Positions 25,901 through 34,907 of a stretch of DNA of 64,000 nt are shown in pieces. The stretch is taken from assembly GCF_002846415.1 (NCBI RefSeq), contig NZ_PJMX01000001.1:992001-1056000 (forward strand), written 5' to 3'. The position numbers were made by a program, and so were the translations under genes. Position 1 is the first letter of the stretch. Every line of letters starts with the position of its first letter. The notes under the pieces were generated by a model. That model ran no database searches, was not told where the DNA came from, and saw only the letters and a list, made by a program, of their open reading frames with translations. The stretch comes from Streptomyces sp. TLI_146. GTDB taxonomy: Bacteria > Actinomycetota > Actinomycetes > Streptomycetales > Streptomycetaceae.

Positions 25901-26302
25901 ATGCCCCTCCCCCAGCTCAACGTCTACCGTCACGACCGCAAGGCCCGGGCCCTCATCACCCTGGCCGGTGAGATCGACCTCGCCACCGCACCACTGCTGC
26001 AGGAGACGCTGGCGCGGTGCCTGCACGACGGGATACGGACTGTGGACGTCGATCTGACCCCTGTCACCTTCTGCGACTGCAGCGGCCTCAACACCTTCCT
26101 CGACGCGGCAGACCGCACGACGGCCGCGGGAGGCACCCTGCGACTGCACTACCCGTCATCCGCCCTGCACCGGCTCCTCGAACTCACCGGCTCCACCTTC
26201 CTGCTTCGTCCGCTCCCCACCCCGTCGACTCCGCCACTCTCCGGCCACGGCGCGGTGTCGCCACAGCCCGTTACGGGCGCGAGCGCGGGCGGTGCGCGAT
26301 GA
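25901..26302 (+). CDS. STAS-domain protein (anti-sigma factor antagonist-like)
   Basis: About 133 residues. The STAS core is clear: ALITLAGEIDLATAPLLQETL, then VDLTPVTFCDCSGLNTFLDA. In the canonical motif D-x-S-G-L the serine is phosphorylated by an anti-sigma kinase; here it reads DCSGLN, so the Ser is kept. ATG 25901 has GAGG upstream; ATG 25886 is possible. Its stop overlaps the GNAT gene by 4 bp. Likely part of a SigB/SigF-type partner-switching network; no kinase is encoded beside it. Confidence 0.85.
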   Translation: MPLPQLNVYRHDRKARALITLAGEIDLATAPLLQETLARCLHDGIRTVDVDLTPVTFCDCSGLNTFLDAADRTTAAGGTLRLHYPSSALHRLLELTGSTFLLRPLPTPSTPPLSGHGAVSPQPVTGASAGGAR

Positions 26303-26970
26303 CGGCCTGGCCCGGGCGCGAGCGGCAGCAGAGGCATCCCGGTGCGGGCGAAGCCCCCATGGAGGGGATGCGTCTTCGGCAGCTGAGCCGCCGGCAGGCC
26401 GAGGACCTGCGGGAAGACCTGGCGGATCTGTACGTGGAGTCCTATCTGTACATGGTGGATCCCGGCTGCCCGTTCGCTGCGGAGCACCCCGGCCGACAGG
26501 GCTTCCTGCGCCGCCTCGCGGCCAGTGTCCGACAGCCGGCGTTCGCCATGCTGATCGCGGAGACGACGGCACTGGCCGGATGCACCTTCGGCTATCCCGT
26601 ACGACCGGACGGAATCCGGTGGCTCGGCTTCGAGGGAGCACTGCCCCGGAGAGTCGACCGCCTCACCGCGTCCGGGCGTGTCCTCGCGGTCACCGAGATC
26701 GTGGCCCATCCGCGCGAACAGGACCACGGCCTCGCCCAGCAGTTGCAGGAGCAGTTGCTCGCCGCCCGCCACGCCTCGCTCGGGGTGGCCCTGGTGAACC
26801 CGGCAGACCGTACGACCCACGCCGCGTTCCGGTCCTGGGGATGGGAGGACGTCGGTGAAATACGGCGGCCGTCCAGCCGGACCGTACGGCGGGTCCTGGT
26901 CCTTCCTCGCGACGGCAGCCCGGCTGCCGCTCGTGCGCCACGCCGGGGGTCTGCCGCGTTTCACCTCTAG
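26299..26970 (+). CDS. GNAT-like acetyltransferase, paralogue A
   Basis: 223 residues. Shared blocks with the convergent paralogue at 27017-27724 include EDLADLYVES, GFLRR, a run from GALPRRVDRLTASGRV to EIVAHPREQDHGLAQQLQEQLL, and FRSWGWEDVGEI. The HPREQDHGLA stretch sits where GNAT enzymes bind acetyl-CoA, and FRSWGW resembles the family's C-terminal FY-x-x-GF element. It overlaps the STAS gene by 4 bp and is therefore coupled to it. The substrate is unknown. Confidence 0.75.
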   Translation: MTAWPGRERQQRHPGAGEAPMEGMRLRQLSRRQAEDLREDLADLYVESYLYMVDPGCPFAAEHPGRQGFLRRLAASVRQPAFAMLIAETTALAGCTFGYPVRPDGIRWLGFEGALPRRVDRLTASGRVLAVTEIVAHPREQDHGLAQQLQEQLLAARHASLGVALVNPADRTTHAAFRSWGWEDVGEIRRPSSRTVRRVLVLPRDGSPAAARAPRRGSAAFHL

Positions 26971-27016
26971 GGCACGGCCCGCATCGGTGCCTGTGGGGCA
27001 CCGAGTTGCCGAACGG

Positions 27017-27724
27017 TCACCTCATGCCCGGGTCCAATCCGTCCGCTTCGCGGGGTCGCTCCGTCTCCGGGTTGTGGGCCAGGCCGTCCGGTTTCGAGGG
27101 TGTCCATTCGCCGAGGCGAAGAACCAGCACCCGCAGCAGTGCGGGACCGGGCTGTCGGCGGATGATCCCTCCGATGTCCTGCCAGCCCCAGGACCGGAAC
27201 GCGTCGTACACCGCATGGTTGGTCTGGTCCACCAGCGTGGCGCCCAGGGACGCCTGGTGGTCGGCGAGCAACCGTTCTTGCAGATGGCGCGCGAGGCCAC
27301 GATCACGCTCGTGCGGATGGACCATGACCTCGGTGATCGCGAAGACGTGACCGGATGCGGTGAGTTGCTCGATGCGTTGCGGAAGCGCCCCGAGGAACCC
27401 GCGCCACCAGGTACCGTCGCGCCGCACGGGGAAGCCGAAGGCACACCCCACCAGGACGGAGGCCTCGCCCGGCACCGTGGCCTCCGCGGCCGTCATGTCG
27501 AAGCCGGGCCGCCGCACATCGACGGCGAACCGGCGCAGGAAACCCTCTCTGCTGCGGTACTCCTCACCGGACACCGCGCCGGTGGACTCCACGTACAGGT
27601 CCGCGAGGTCTTCCCGCTGGGACTCGGCCTGCCAGCGGCTCAGCCCCCGCAGGTACACCGCGCCGCCCGTGGACGGCTCGTAGCCTGCCAGCCTCTGCGC
27701 CTGCCCGGGGCTGGAGCCGGCCAT
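27017..27724 (-). CDS. GNAT-like acetyltransferase, paralogue B
   Basis: About 235 residues, homologous over nearly its whole length to the convergent gene at 26299-26970 (matching blocks EDLADLYVES, REGFLRRFAVDVRR, GALPQRIEQLTASGHVFA, VHPHERDRGLARHLQERLL, AFRSWGWQDIGGI). The acetyl-CoA loop HERDRGLA is well preserved here. ATG 27724 is chosen; in-frame codons further upstream look non-coding. Tail-to-tail inverted duplicates of this kind suggest a local duplication with inversion. Confidence 0.75.
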   Translation of the reverse strand: MAGSSPGQAQRLAGYEPSTGGAVYLRGLSRWQAESQREDLADLYVESTGAVSGEEYRSREGFLRRFAVDVRRPGFDMTAAEATVPGEASVLVGCAFGFPVRRDGTWWRGFLGALPQRIEQLTASGHVFAITEVMVHPHERDRGLARHLQERLLADHQASLGATLVDQTNHAVYDAFRSWGWQDIGGIIRRQPGPALLRVLVLRLGEWTPSKPDGLAHNPETERPREADGLDPGMR

Positions 27725-28094
27725 CACGGGGCACCTGCCCGGCGGCCGGGCCGGGGCGAGCGGCCGACGGTACGGGCGCGGACCGGCGCCTCGTTCTTGC
27801 TGCCGCGCCGGTGGGCGGTCGACTTCAGGATGCGCATGGCGGTGCTCCGGGTCGGATGGACGCACGGTAAGACGGAGCGACAGACGGTCCGGCGGCCCGA
27901 GTTCAGGTGCCGTACCCGGTTCGGTCCATCAGGGGGATGCGCCGGAGACCGGACGGAGGCCCGTTTCCAGCGGCATCGCAGCCAACTCGCGTTGCGGCGC
28001 CGGGGTCTGGGACGTCCTCTCAGCAGCATAGCCCCGGATCGCACAGGTGGCGGCCGACCGTGATCCGGCCGACCGCCACCTCGGAAGCCCCGTA
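27725..28094. other. intergenic region with promoter and terminator only
   Basis: It holds the promoter side of GNAT paralogue B and a terminator hairpin for the PRC-barrel gene at its right end. I see no gene: the minus-strand frame upstream of 27724 is rich in Arg/Pro and lacks any family pattern. Confidence 0.6.
28045..28081 (-). terminator. hairpin after the PRC-barrel gene
   Basis: 9-bp stem 28045-28053 with 28073-28081. The arms partly contain a direct repeat CGGCCGACCG (28051-28060 and 28066-28075). Confidence 0.5.
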
Positions 28095-28451
28095 CTATCG
28101 GGGCATGTTGCGCGGGGTCTGGTAGTACGCGCCGAGGCTCTGGTGGTAGTCCTCATCACCCAGGTGCTTCTCCTTGTCGAACTCGGGGGCGTTCTTGATC
28201 TCGTCCTTCGTCCGGGACACGTACACCTTTCGCGCGGACACGTCGACGCTCTTGACCGTGCCGGCCGGCAACAGCACGTGCTTGCCGAAGATCCATACGC
28301 CGGTATCGACCACGATGTACGCGGAGCCGACCTCGTCGGAATGCTTGTCGACCTTGCCGATGGTGCCGTCGGTGGCCTCCACCTTGTAGCCGGTCAGGTC
28401 ATTTCCCGCCTGATATCCGGCGGTCTGCGGGTAGCCCCACATGTCAGTCAT
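28095..28451 (-). CDS. PRC-barrel domain protein
   Basis: 118 residues. The N-terminal PRC barrel is readable as LTGYKVEATDGTIGKVDKHSDEV, AYIVVDTGVWIFGKHVLLPAG and the segment VKSVDVSARKVYVSRTKDEIKNAPEFD. The tail is polar with YHQSLGAYYQ. Family members in Streptomyces accompany osmotic/oxidative stress genes such as CsbD and small membrane proteins, as here. It is a soluble protein, possibly binding RNA or a partner; no enzyme motif is present. Confidence 0.87.
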   Translation of the reverse strand: MTDMWGYPQTAGYQAGNDLTGYKVEATDGTIGKVDKHSDEVGSAYIVVDTGVWIFGKHVLLPAGTVKSVDVSARKVYVSRTKDEIKNAPEFDKEKHLGDEDYHQSLGAYYQTPRNMPR

Positions 28452-28691
28452 GAATGCCTCTCCATTTGATTTTCAGGAGAGCAGAGGAGGCGATTCCCCT
28501 CCGCTCGACTGCCGCTGTCCGGGTCCCCTCATCCGGCTTCACCAAACATCCGAATAAAATTCGGAGAACCAGGCACTGGCCGGAAATGAGTAAACATAGG
28601 CGCCAGTACGGGAAATATCCGCGCCCGCTCCTCAAGAGCTTCGGCGCTTCGCCGAGTGACGTCTTGTGCACTGCGTACGCCCCGGACTCGG

Positions 28692-28961
28692 TCACCAGTG
28701 ACGCTCGCGGTCGCGGCGGTCTTCGCGGTCCTGGCGGTTCCACCGGCCCCGGCGCTGACGGCTGTAGCGGCGATCCCAGCGGTCCACGCGGTCCCGGTAG
28801 TCGCGGTAGTTCCGGAATCCGGAATCGTCACCGCGGCCCCAGCCGTCCCGCCCGTACCGGAAGCCGGCGAACACCACCACGGCTGCGGCCACCCACCAGA
28901 TGCCGTTCAGGAAACCGAGCCCGAACAGGACCATGACGAGAAGAGTGAGCAGGACGATCAT
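28692..28961 (-). CDS. small membrane protein with Arg/Asp/Tyr-rich tail
   Basis: 89 residues. An N-terminal hydrophobic hairpin (MIVLLTLLVMVLFGLGFLNG, WWVAAAVVVFAGF) is followed by a highly charged tail with RDRVDRWDRRYSRQR and ending DREDRRDRERHW. GGAGG lies six bases upstream of ATG 28961. It resembles other small hydrophobic proteins in Streptomyces stress islands. Function unknown; the alternating charged tail may interact with nucleic acid or the membrane surface. Confidence 0.7.
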   Translation of the reverse strand: MIVLLTLLVMVLFGLGFLNGIWWVAAAVVVFAGFRYGRDGWGRGDDSGFRNYRDYRDRVDRWDRRYSRQRRGRWNRQDREDRRDRERHW

Positions 28962-29321
28962 GGCGGGCCTCCGGGCGCGGATCAGGTCATCGCAACCGGG
29001 GACTGGGGCCTCACTCGACAGCGTAGTCCCGTGGGAGGGCGGCGAAAACTCTCCGCCGGGCACCTTCCGTAACGAAGTGCGCAGATGGCGCCTTGACGAC
29101 TGTTCGGAGTGCGCCGACCGCACTAGCGTGCGCGGAGCGTGCCCAGGACCCCGGCAGCGCCGAGCAGTTACCGCGCCCCCTCGGGAGCGCCCCCCGGCGC
29201 ATCGGTGCCACGTCCGCGCACCGCGACCCTGACCGGACGGCCTCGGTGCTCCCTACATCGGGCAGCTCAGGCATGGTCCCACCGCCTCTCTGCCCCACGT
29301 CCAGACAACAGGCGGTACCAC
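28962..29321. other. divergent promoter region between two small membrane proteins
   Basis: 360 bases without a recognisable gene. Both flanking genes point outwards, so this holds both promoters. A minus-strand frame (29011-29298) exists but lacks a ribosome site and any conserved pattern. Confidence 0.55.
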
Positions 29322-29552
29322 ATGTACGCGCTACTGTTCCCCACTCTCACCCCCTTCGTCCTGCTCGCCATGGTCATGGGCCTGGCCTGGTGGGAGGACC
29401 GCGTTCTGCCGCGGACCGAGCCCGATCGGCCTCCGGCCGCCGCGCCCACCGCGTCCGGAGCAGAGGCCGCTGAAGCTCCGTTCGCCACGGGGAACCCGGC
29501 TCCGCTCCCCCGACTCACCGTGGCGTTGACACGGGAGTTCGCCGGGAGTTGA
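29322..29552 (+). CDS. small membrane protein
   Basis: 76 residues with one N-terminal transmembrane helix (YALLFPTLTPFVLLAMVMGLAWW) and an Ala/Pro-rich cytoplasmic or exterior tail. The start at ATG 29322 lies at the beginning of the hydrophobic stretch; the ribosome site is weak (GGCGG). Probably belongs to the same stress island as its neighbours. No known family recognised. Confidence 0.5.
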   Translation: MYALLFPTLTPFVLLAMVMGLAWWEDRVLPRTEPDRPPAAAPTASGAEAAEAPFATGNPAPLPRLTVALTREFAGS

Positions 29553-29670
29553 CTGCCAGGTACGGCGTAGGGCCATGCCGCTCCGGATCGTTCGGGCCGG
29601 GCATCCTCTTCCCGTTTCGCCCGGACCCCGCGGAATCCAGGAACTCTCCTTCCGACCCGGAGGCCCGGCC

Positions 29671-29854
29671 ATGGTGTGGATTCTGCTGCCCCTACTCGTC
29701 CTGATCCTGCTCGGTCTCGTCCTGATCCTGCTCGGTTTCGGCTTCACCATGCAGATCCTCTGGCTGGGTCGCCGCCGTCCTCCTCGTCTTGTGGACCGTC
29801 AGCTTCACCATGGGTGGACGCGACGGCCGACGGTTCAGCCGCAGCCGCCGGTAG
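29671..29854 (+). pseudogene. frameshifted small hydrophobic protein
   Basis: Starting at ATG 29671 behind GGAGGCCC the frame reads MVWILLPLLVLILLGLVLIL and FGFTMQILW, as in the small two-helix hydrophobic proteins of Streptomyces. The second helix WVAAVLLVLWTVSFTMGGRD, ending RRFSRSRR, is only in another frame beginning near 29763. One extra base in CTCTGGCTGGGTC would explain this. The total length is not a multiple of three. A sequencing error is possible. Confidence 0.6.
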
Positions 29855-29870
29855 TCCGAGAGGGAAAGCC

Positions 29871-30044
29871 ATGAGGGTGGGGAACAAGATCAGGAACACG
29901 GCACAGACGATCTCCGGGAAAATCAAAGGAGGCGTCGGCCGGGCCACCGGAAACAGGCGCCTGAAGCGGGAGGGCAGAGCCAACAGTCACGCCGGCAGCC
30001 TCAAGCAGTCCGGCGAGCACATCAAGGACACCTTCAAGCACTGA
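29871..30044 (+). CDS. CsbD-like stress protein
   Basis: 57 residues, the usual size of CsbD-type general stress proteins. Pattern: MRVGNKIRNTAQTISGKIKG, then GRATGNRRLKREGRANS and a helical end QSGEHIKDTFKH. Strongly basic and helical. AGGG is a few bases upstream of ATG. In other bacteria csbD is under stress sigma-factor control; this fits the STAS and GAF-ANTAR genes around it. Confidence 0.82.
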   Translation: MRVGNKIRNTAQTISGKIKGGVGRATGNRRLKREGRANSHAGSLKQSGEHIKDTFKH

Positions 30045-30119
30045 TCCGGCCGGCGGCTGCCCCGGCTCCGACGTCGCCGCACGATTCGAGCACCACCCAT
30101 CGGACGGACGGCATGCTTC

Positions 30120-30923
<804 letters not shown>

Positions 30924-31002
30924 CGTGTCGGCAGGTATCCAACTGCGCCGCCCGGTCGGCCGCCTCATTCCGGTGGAACCACTCCCAGCAAAGGGCGTTG
31001 CC

Positions 31003-31719
31003 ATGCATGAACAGCTCCTGGCCAAGACGTTCGTCGAGCTGGCGGACAATCTGGTCGCCGACTTCGACCTGATCGACTTCCTGCGCCTGCTGACGGACCG
31101 GTGCGCCGCTCTGCTCGCGGCGAGTGCCGTCGGCGTGCTGCTCGCGGACCGCGACGGCGAACTCCGTGTCATGGCTGCCTCCGACGAACGCGTACGCCTA
31201 CTGGAGCTCTTCCAGCTCCAGAACGACGAGGGTCCCTGCCTGGAGTGCTTCCGCACCGGCGCCCCCGTGGACATCCCCGACCTCAGCCAGGAGGTGGCCC
31301 GCTGGCCGCGTTTCACCGCGTTGGCCAGGCAGAGCGGCTTCTCGGCCGTCCAGGCCCTGCCGATGCGCCTGCGCGACGACGTCGTGGGCGCGCTCAACCT
31401 CTTCCGTACCGCCCCCGGTCCCTTCGACCCTTCGGCCACCCACATCGCCCAGGCGCTGGCCGACGTGGCCACCATCAGCCTCCTCCAGCACCGCACCACC
31501 CAGCGCAGCACGGTCCTCAACGAGCAATTGCAAACCGCACTGAACAGCCGGGTGCTGATCGAACAGGCCAAGGGCAAACTCGCCGAACGCCAGGGCATCG
31601 ACATGGAACAGGCCTTCACCGCCCTGCGCGGCTACGCCCGCGCCCACAACCGCCGTCTGTCCGACCTCGCACGTGCGTTCATCGACGATGCGGAACCACT
31701 CACCGGCCTTGGCACCTGA
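31003..31719 (+). CDS. GAF-ANTAR transcription antitermination regulator, second copy
   Basis: 238 residues. GAF domain: FVELADNLVADFDLIDFLRLL, AVGVLLADRDGELRVMAASDE, QNDEGPCLECFRTGAPVDIPDL, AVQALPMRLRDDVVGALNLF. ANTAR domain: LNSRVLIEQAKGKLAERQGIDMEQAF followed by ALRGYARAHNRRLSDLARAF. ATG 31003 fits the family start better than an ATG at 30910 that overlaps the previous gene. This copy keeps the classical GAF-ANTAR pattern, while the first is more diverged, so they may answer different cues. Confidence 0.9.
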   Translation: MHEQLLAKTFVELADNLVADFDLIDFLRLLTDRCAALLAASAVGVLLADRDGELRVMAASDERVRLLELFQLQNDEGPCLECFRTGAPVDIPDLSQEVARWPRFTALARQSGFSAVQALPMRLRDDVVGALNLFRTAPGPFDPSATHIAQALADVATISLLQHRTTQRSTVLNEQLQTALNSRVLIEQAKGKLAERQGIDMEQAFTALRGYARAHNRRLSDLARAFIDDAEPLTGLGT

Positions 31720-31820
31720 CACCGGCCCCCGAAGCAGCAAGCGGGTGCCGGCGCGGCGCGTTCTCGCGCGCCCAAGGAGGAGCCCCCCTGCCCGGCATCC
31801 ACTGTGCGGCGAAGCCCTGT

Positions 31821-32315
31821 CTACGCCGCCTGCCCGAAATCCGGGGCAGGCGCGGCGAATACGGTCCCGGTCGCTGTGCCGAGGTCGGAACGGACGTGGA
31901 GGAGCCGGGTCAGCCCCGCGGCGCCCAAAGCCGCGGTGGCGCTGGGACTCGGTGCGAGGAGGCACAGCCCGCCGCCGAAGGAGCGGGCCCGGCGTGCGGT
32001 GGCGACGAGCAGTCCCAAGGCGAGGGCGTCGCAGGAGGTCACGCCCGACAGGTCGAGGACCAAGGGGTTTGCGGGACCGTGGGACACCCGCACAAGGCGT
32101 TCGCGCAGCCGGGGAAGAGTGGTGAGGCCCAGACGTCCACGGACGGTGATGACCACGCATCCTTCGGTGCCCCGGGCGGCGGGCGGCGGCCGACTGCCCG
32201 GGACGGTGGGCGCGGGCGGTGACCCGCGCCCCTGTGCGGACGTACGGGCGCCCTGCCCAGGGTGCAGACACAGTGCACCGGCGGGCGAAGAAGTGGTTCG
32301 GGGAATCGTCGACAC
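31821..32315 (-). CDS. STAS-domain anti-sigma factor antagonist-like protein
   Basis: About 164 residues. A flexible N-terminus precedes a STAS domain: CVVITVRGRLGLTTLPRLRERL, PLVLDLSGVTSCDALALGLLV, ARRARSFGGGLCLLAPS. The switch serine position reads TSCDALAL, not D-x-S-G-L, so phospho-regulation may be altered. GTG 32315 has GGAGG seven bases upstream on this strand. Pairs in theme with the STAS gene at 25901. Confidence 0.75.
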   Translation of the reverse strand: MSTIPRTTSSPAGALCLHPGQGARTSAQGRGSPPAPTVPGSRPPPAARGTEGCVVITVRGRLGLTTLPRLRERLVRVSHGPANPLVLDLSGVTSCDALALGLLVATARRARSFGGGLCLLAPSPSATAALGAAGLTRLLHVRSDLGTATGTVFAAPAPDFGQAA

Positions 32316-32508
32316 CCTGGGCCTCCTCGGAGCGGATCGGCACGCTGCCGGGGGCTGGGGCGCAGCCCTCACCCTAGTCCTGCCCCTCAGCCACGACCAG
32401 CCCCGCGCGGCGCACGGGCTGGGCGCCCCGGCCCTGGCGCGGCTCATGGGCCGCCCGGCCACGGGCGGGCTGCTGTTCCGTCTCGCCGCGCCGGCCGTCG
32501 GAACGGCC

Positions 32509-32976
32509 TCAGCCGGGAGTGGTCGCTATGAGGATCTGTGCGGCTTCGGAGATGTTGTCGGCGTGCACGGCCCGGGCCATCGCGGTGCGCGCGGCGTCGG
32601 CGGTCGTGTCCGGAGGGACCACGAGCAGCGAGAAATGGTCGTTGTCACCGCGGGTGACGAGGACGGTGTCGTCACCGACCGGGAAGGAGTCGAGGTGCAC
32701 GACACGGTCGTCGATCACCAGCCGTGTCGGGATTCCCCGCCAGGCGGTGGCATCGAGCCCGACCCGCGTGATGGGGCCGAGGTGCTCGGTCAGCGCGGTG
32801 ATCAGCGCGGGCAGTTCCTCCGCGATGTCACGGGAGCGCGGCCACCACGCGCCGTCGAGAACCCCTTCACGGGACCGGACCGTCTCCAGTCGCAGGAGCG
32901 CCGTTCCGGGCTTCACCGCTCGGTGAACGGCGTCCGGAAGGAGTCTCGCCGGGGTGGGGGTGTCGGATTCCGCCAT
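32509..32976 (-). CDS. DUF5994 family protein, copy 1
   Basis: 155 residues. The hallmark GVLDGAWWPRSRDIAEELPALI is present, followed by GPITRVGLDATAWRGIPTRLVI and HFSLLVVPPDT. It shares this architecture with the divergent gene at 33384. The family is actinobacterial and uncharacterised; members cluster with ANTAR/STAS stress regulators, as here. No enzyme motif is seen. Confidence 0.82.
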   Translation of the reverse strand: MAESDTPTPARLLPDAVHRAVKPGTALLRLETVRSREGVLDGAWWPRSRDIAEELPALITALTEHLGPITRVGLDATAWRGIPTRLVIDDRVVHLDSFPVGDDTVLVTRGDNDHFSLLVVPPDTTADAARTAMARAVHADNISEAAQILIATTPG

Positions 32977-33383
32977 GGTGGTTCGCCTGCCTGCGGGTGT
33001 GCCGACACGTCGCCATGCGCCGGTACGGACATCCCTGTGGTGGTTGAGCGGCGAGACGACGCCGCTGTTTCACGGTACTCCGGGTGGCCGCGGCGCCGCT
33101 CGCCGCCGACGGTGCGGCGCGGCGGTCCTCCGGGCCGACCGGCGGAGGATTGGCCCGGCTCACACGTGCCGGGCGGACCCCGGGGCCCCTCCGTCCGACG
33201 CCGCCCCCACGACGCCACCAGCCGAATCTCCCTCCCCGGCACTCCCCTCATCGCCCCTACCAAGGAGTACGCTGGAGTTACCGAGAGCACTTCGTACCCC
33301 GACCTCCGCGTCGGCGTCGTTCTCGGCGAGCGAAGACACCAGGCCGCTGTCCACGGACGGCGACCTGGAGACGGGTTCGCGCG
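32977..33383. other. divergent promoter region between two DUF5994 genes
   Basis: 407 bases with no recognisable gene. A minus-strand frame (33160-33450) and a plus-strand frame (32954-33400) exist by chance in high-GC DNA, without start sites or family motifs. Confidence 0.6.
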
Positions 33384-33977
33384 ATGTCCGCGACCATTGA
33401 CCTTCCGGGACCGCGGTACGAGAGCCCCGCAGACCCGGCACCGACCGCACGCCTCGCGCTCAAAGCCGACGACGCCGCCCGTGGACTTCTGGACGGAGCC
33501 TGGTGGCCCCGCTCCCGCGACCTGCTGAGCGAACTTCCCGCTCTGATCGACGTGCTGGACCCGACCTGGGCCCGGATCACCCGTATCGCGGTCAATCCTC
33601 AGCACTGGCCCGTCATCCCGCGCAAGATCCCCGTACACGGACACGTGGTGAAAGCCGGCTGGTTCACACCCGAGCTGGATCCGCACAAACTGCTTCTGCT
33701 GTCCTACAACGTCGGCCGCTGGGACCTCCTGGTGATCCCACCGCAGACCGATGAGGCCACCGCCGCACGGCTGATGGCCGCAGCGACCACGGTCACCGGG
33801 CCGCCGCTGACCGCGAGCGCGCTCATCGCGGCCGAGGGCGGCCCCGGCGCACCCTCTACCGCGAGCCGGGCGCAGGACGCGGACAAGTCGGAAGAGGCAT
33901 GGGAGTACGAGGGCGGCGCGCCGACGATCCGCCTTGACGTGCCGGCCCGACCGAGCCGCCTCCTGGTAGGAATGTGA
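33384..33977 (+). CDS. DUF5994 family protein, copy 2
   Basis: 197 residues with the family core GLLDGAWWPRSRDLLSELPALI, ARITRIAVNPQHWPVIPRKI and WDLLVIPPQTDEATAARLM. Longer than copy 1 by a C-terminal acidic and Pro-rich tail (DKSEEAWEYEGGAPTIRL). Its stop overlaps the GTG of the next small membrane protein by 4 bp. Copies 1 and 2 are divergent paralogues with about one third of positions visibly shared. Confidence 0.82.
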   Translation: MSATIDLPGPRYESPADPAPTARLALKADDAARGLLDGAWWPRSRDLLSELPALIDVLDPTWARITRIAVNPQHWPVIPRKIPVHGHVVKAGWFTPELDPHKLLLLSYNVGRWDLLVIPPQTDEATAARLMAAATTVTGPPLTASALIAAEGGPGAPSTASRAQDADKSEEAWEYEGGAPTIRLDVPARPSRLLVGM

Positions 33978-34255
33978 CCGCCGTGACCACAGCCCTGACC
34001 GTCCTCGTCATGGTCTTCCTGATCGTCGGTGCGGCAGGCCTGATCCACCGCCTCAACGGCCAGCACGCCGAGCGGATCATCCTGCACCGCTACAGCCGGC
34101 TCGCACCCGGCCGCCGGGACGACCGCGCCGACGCCACCCAGCCGGTCCCCGGGAAGCCGGAGCAGCTCGCCGTCCCCGCCCGCCGCGACCAACGGGACGG
34201 GGGCCGAGGGCGTCTGCGCCCCCGACGCCGGATCCGGCACATGCCCCGGCACTGA
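33974..34255 (+). CDS. small membrane protein coupled to DUF5994
   Basis: 93 residues. An N-terminal membrane helix (ALTVLVMVFLIVGAAGLIHRL) is followed by a basic tail. The GTG start overlaps the DUF5994 stop (GTGA). Downstream, the tail becomes Arg/Pro-rich, so the true C-terminus may be shorter or decayed. Function unknown. Confidence 0.55.
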   Translation: MTAVTTALTVLVMVFLIVGAAGLIHRLNGQHAERIILHRYSRLAPGRRDDRADATQPVPGKPEQLAVPARRDQRDGGRGRLRPRRRIRHMPRH

Positions 34256-34564
34256 CCCACCGGCACCGATCCCGGCACCGACACCCGAGCCGGTCGACCT
34301 CGCCCAGACCGGCCGCGCGGTACGCACCGGATCTGCAGCCGGACGGCGACATCCGCGCGATCTCCCGTCTCTTCCCGGCGCTGTGCGTGCTCACACCGGC
34401 CCTGTACGCCTTCTCGAACACCTCGGCCGGGTACGCGACGTGCGCTGGCCGACCGCGGACCGCATCACGGCCCGCCGTGCGCGAGGTGCCATCGGGGCGG
34501 GACCGTGAGCCGTACGGGAAGCACCGCCCGAACCGGGGTGCCAAATGCGACGTCGATGACGCGG
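34256..34564. other. gene-free stretch, possibly degraded coding DNA
   Basis: 309 bases with high third-position GC in one plus frame (about 34270-34508, ending GRVRDVRWPTADRITARRA), but without a start, ribosome site or family match I can name. It may be a gene remnant. Confidence 0.35.
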
Positions 34565-34792
34565 TCAGCGGCGGGCCACCGCAGCGTTGGCCTTTGTCAG
34601 TAGCGGGATGAGGACATACGCGGCGACGGGGACGACTATCACAGTGAGGATCAGCGTCCGCACCATGAGCGGCAGGTCGGCGGTGGTCGGGCCGAGCAGG
34701 CCGAGTACGGCGGTGATGGTCGGGTAGACGGCCAGCCAGGTGATCACGGCGCGGCGGTGGATGGACGGGGCGGCGGGCGTGGGCGTGGACAT
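34565..34792 (-). CDS. small membrane protein under TetR control
   Basis: 75 residues with two transmembrane helices (AVITWLAVYPTITAVLGLLG and MVRTLILTVIVVPVAAYVLIPLL). It resembles the C-terminal membrane part of some antibiotic biosynthesis monooxygenase-type proteins and DUF2798-like proteins. ATG 34792 has AGGAG six bases upstream; ATG 34798 is directly adjacent to that site. Divergent from a TetR regulator with two operators between them, so it is the regulator's likely target. Confidence 0.72.
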   Translation of the reverse strand: MSTPTPAAPSIHRRAVITWLAVYPTITAVLGLLGPTTADLPLMVRTLILTVIVVPVAAYVLIPLLTKANAAVARR

Positions 34793-34829
34793 GGACATCT
34801 CCTGGTCAGGGTGGCTGGAGGCTCGATCT

Positions 34830-34845
34830 CCAACCGTCGGGTTGG
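34830..34845. promoter_or_regulatory. TetR operator 1
   Basis: CCAACC-N4-GGTTGG, part of the longer dyad TCCAACC/GGTTGGA, in the promoter of the small membrane protein. Confidence 0.7.
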
Positions 34846-34871
34846 ATTCTGACATCCACTCACCTTCATGT

Positions 34872-34887
34872 CCAACCGCCCGGTTGG
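34872..34887. promoter_or_regulatory. TetR operator 2
   Basis: CCAACCG-N2-CGGTTGG, 21 bases before the TetR start codon. Centre-to-centre distance to operator 1 is 42 bp, four helical turns. Confidence 0.7.
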
Positions 34888-34907
34888 GAATGGGTTAAAG
34901 TCGTGGC

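Noticed and set aside
34256..34564. Possible gene in the plus frame with good codon bias
   Set aside because: No start codon with a ribosome site and no family pattern; listed only as a possible remnant.
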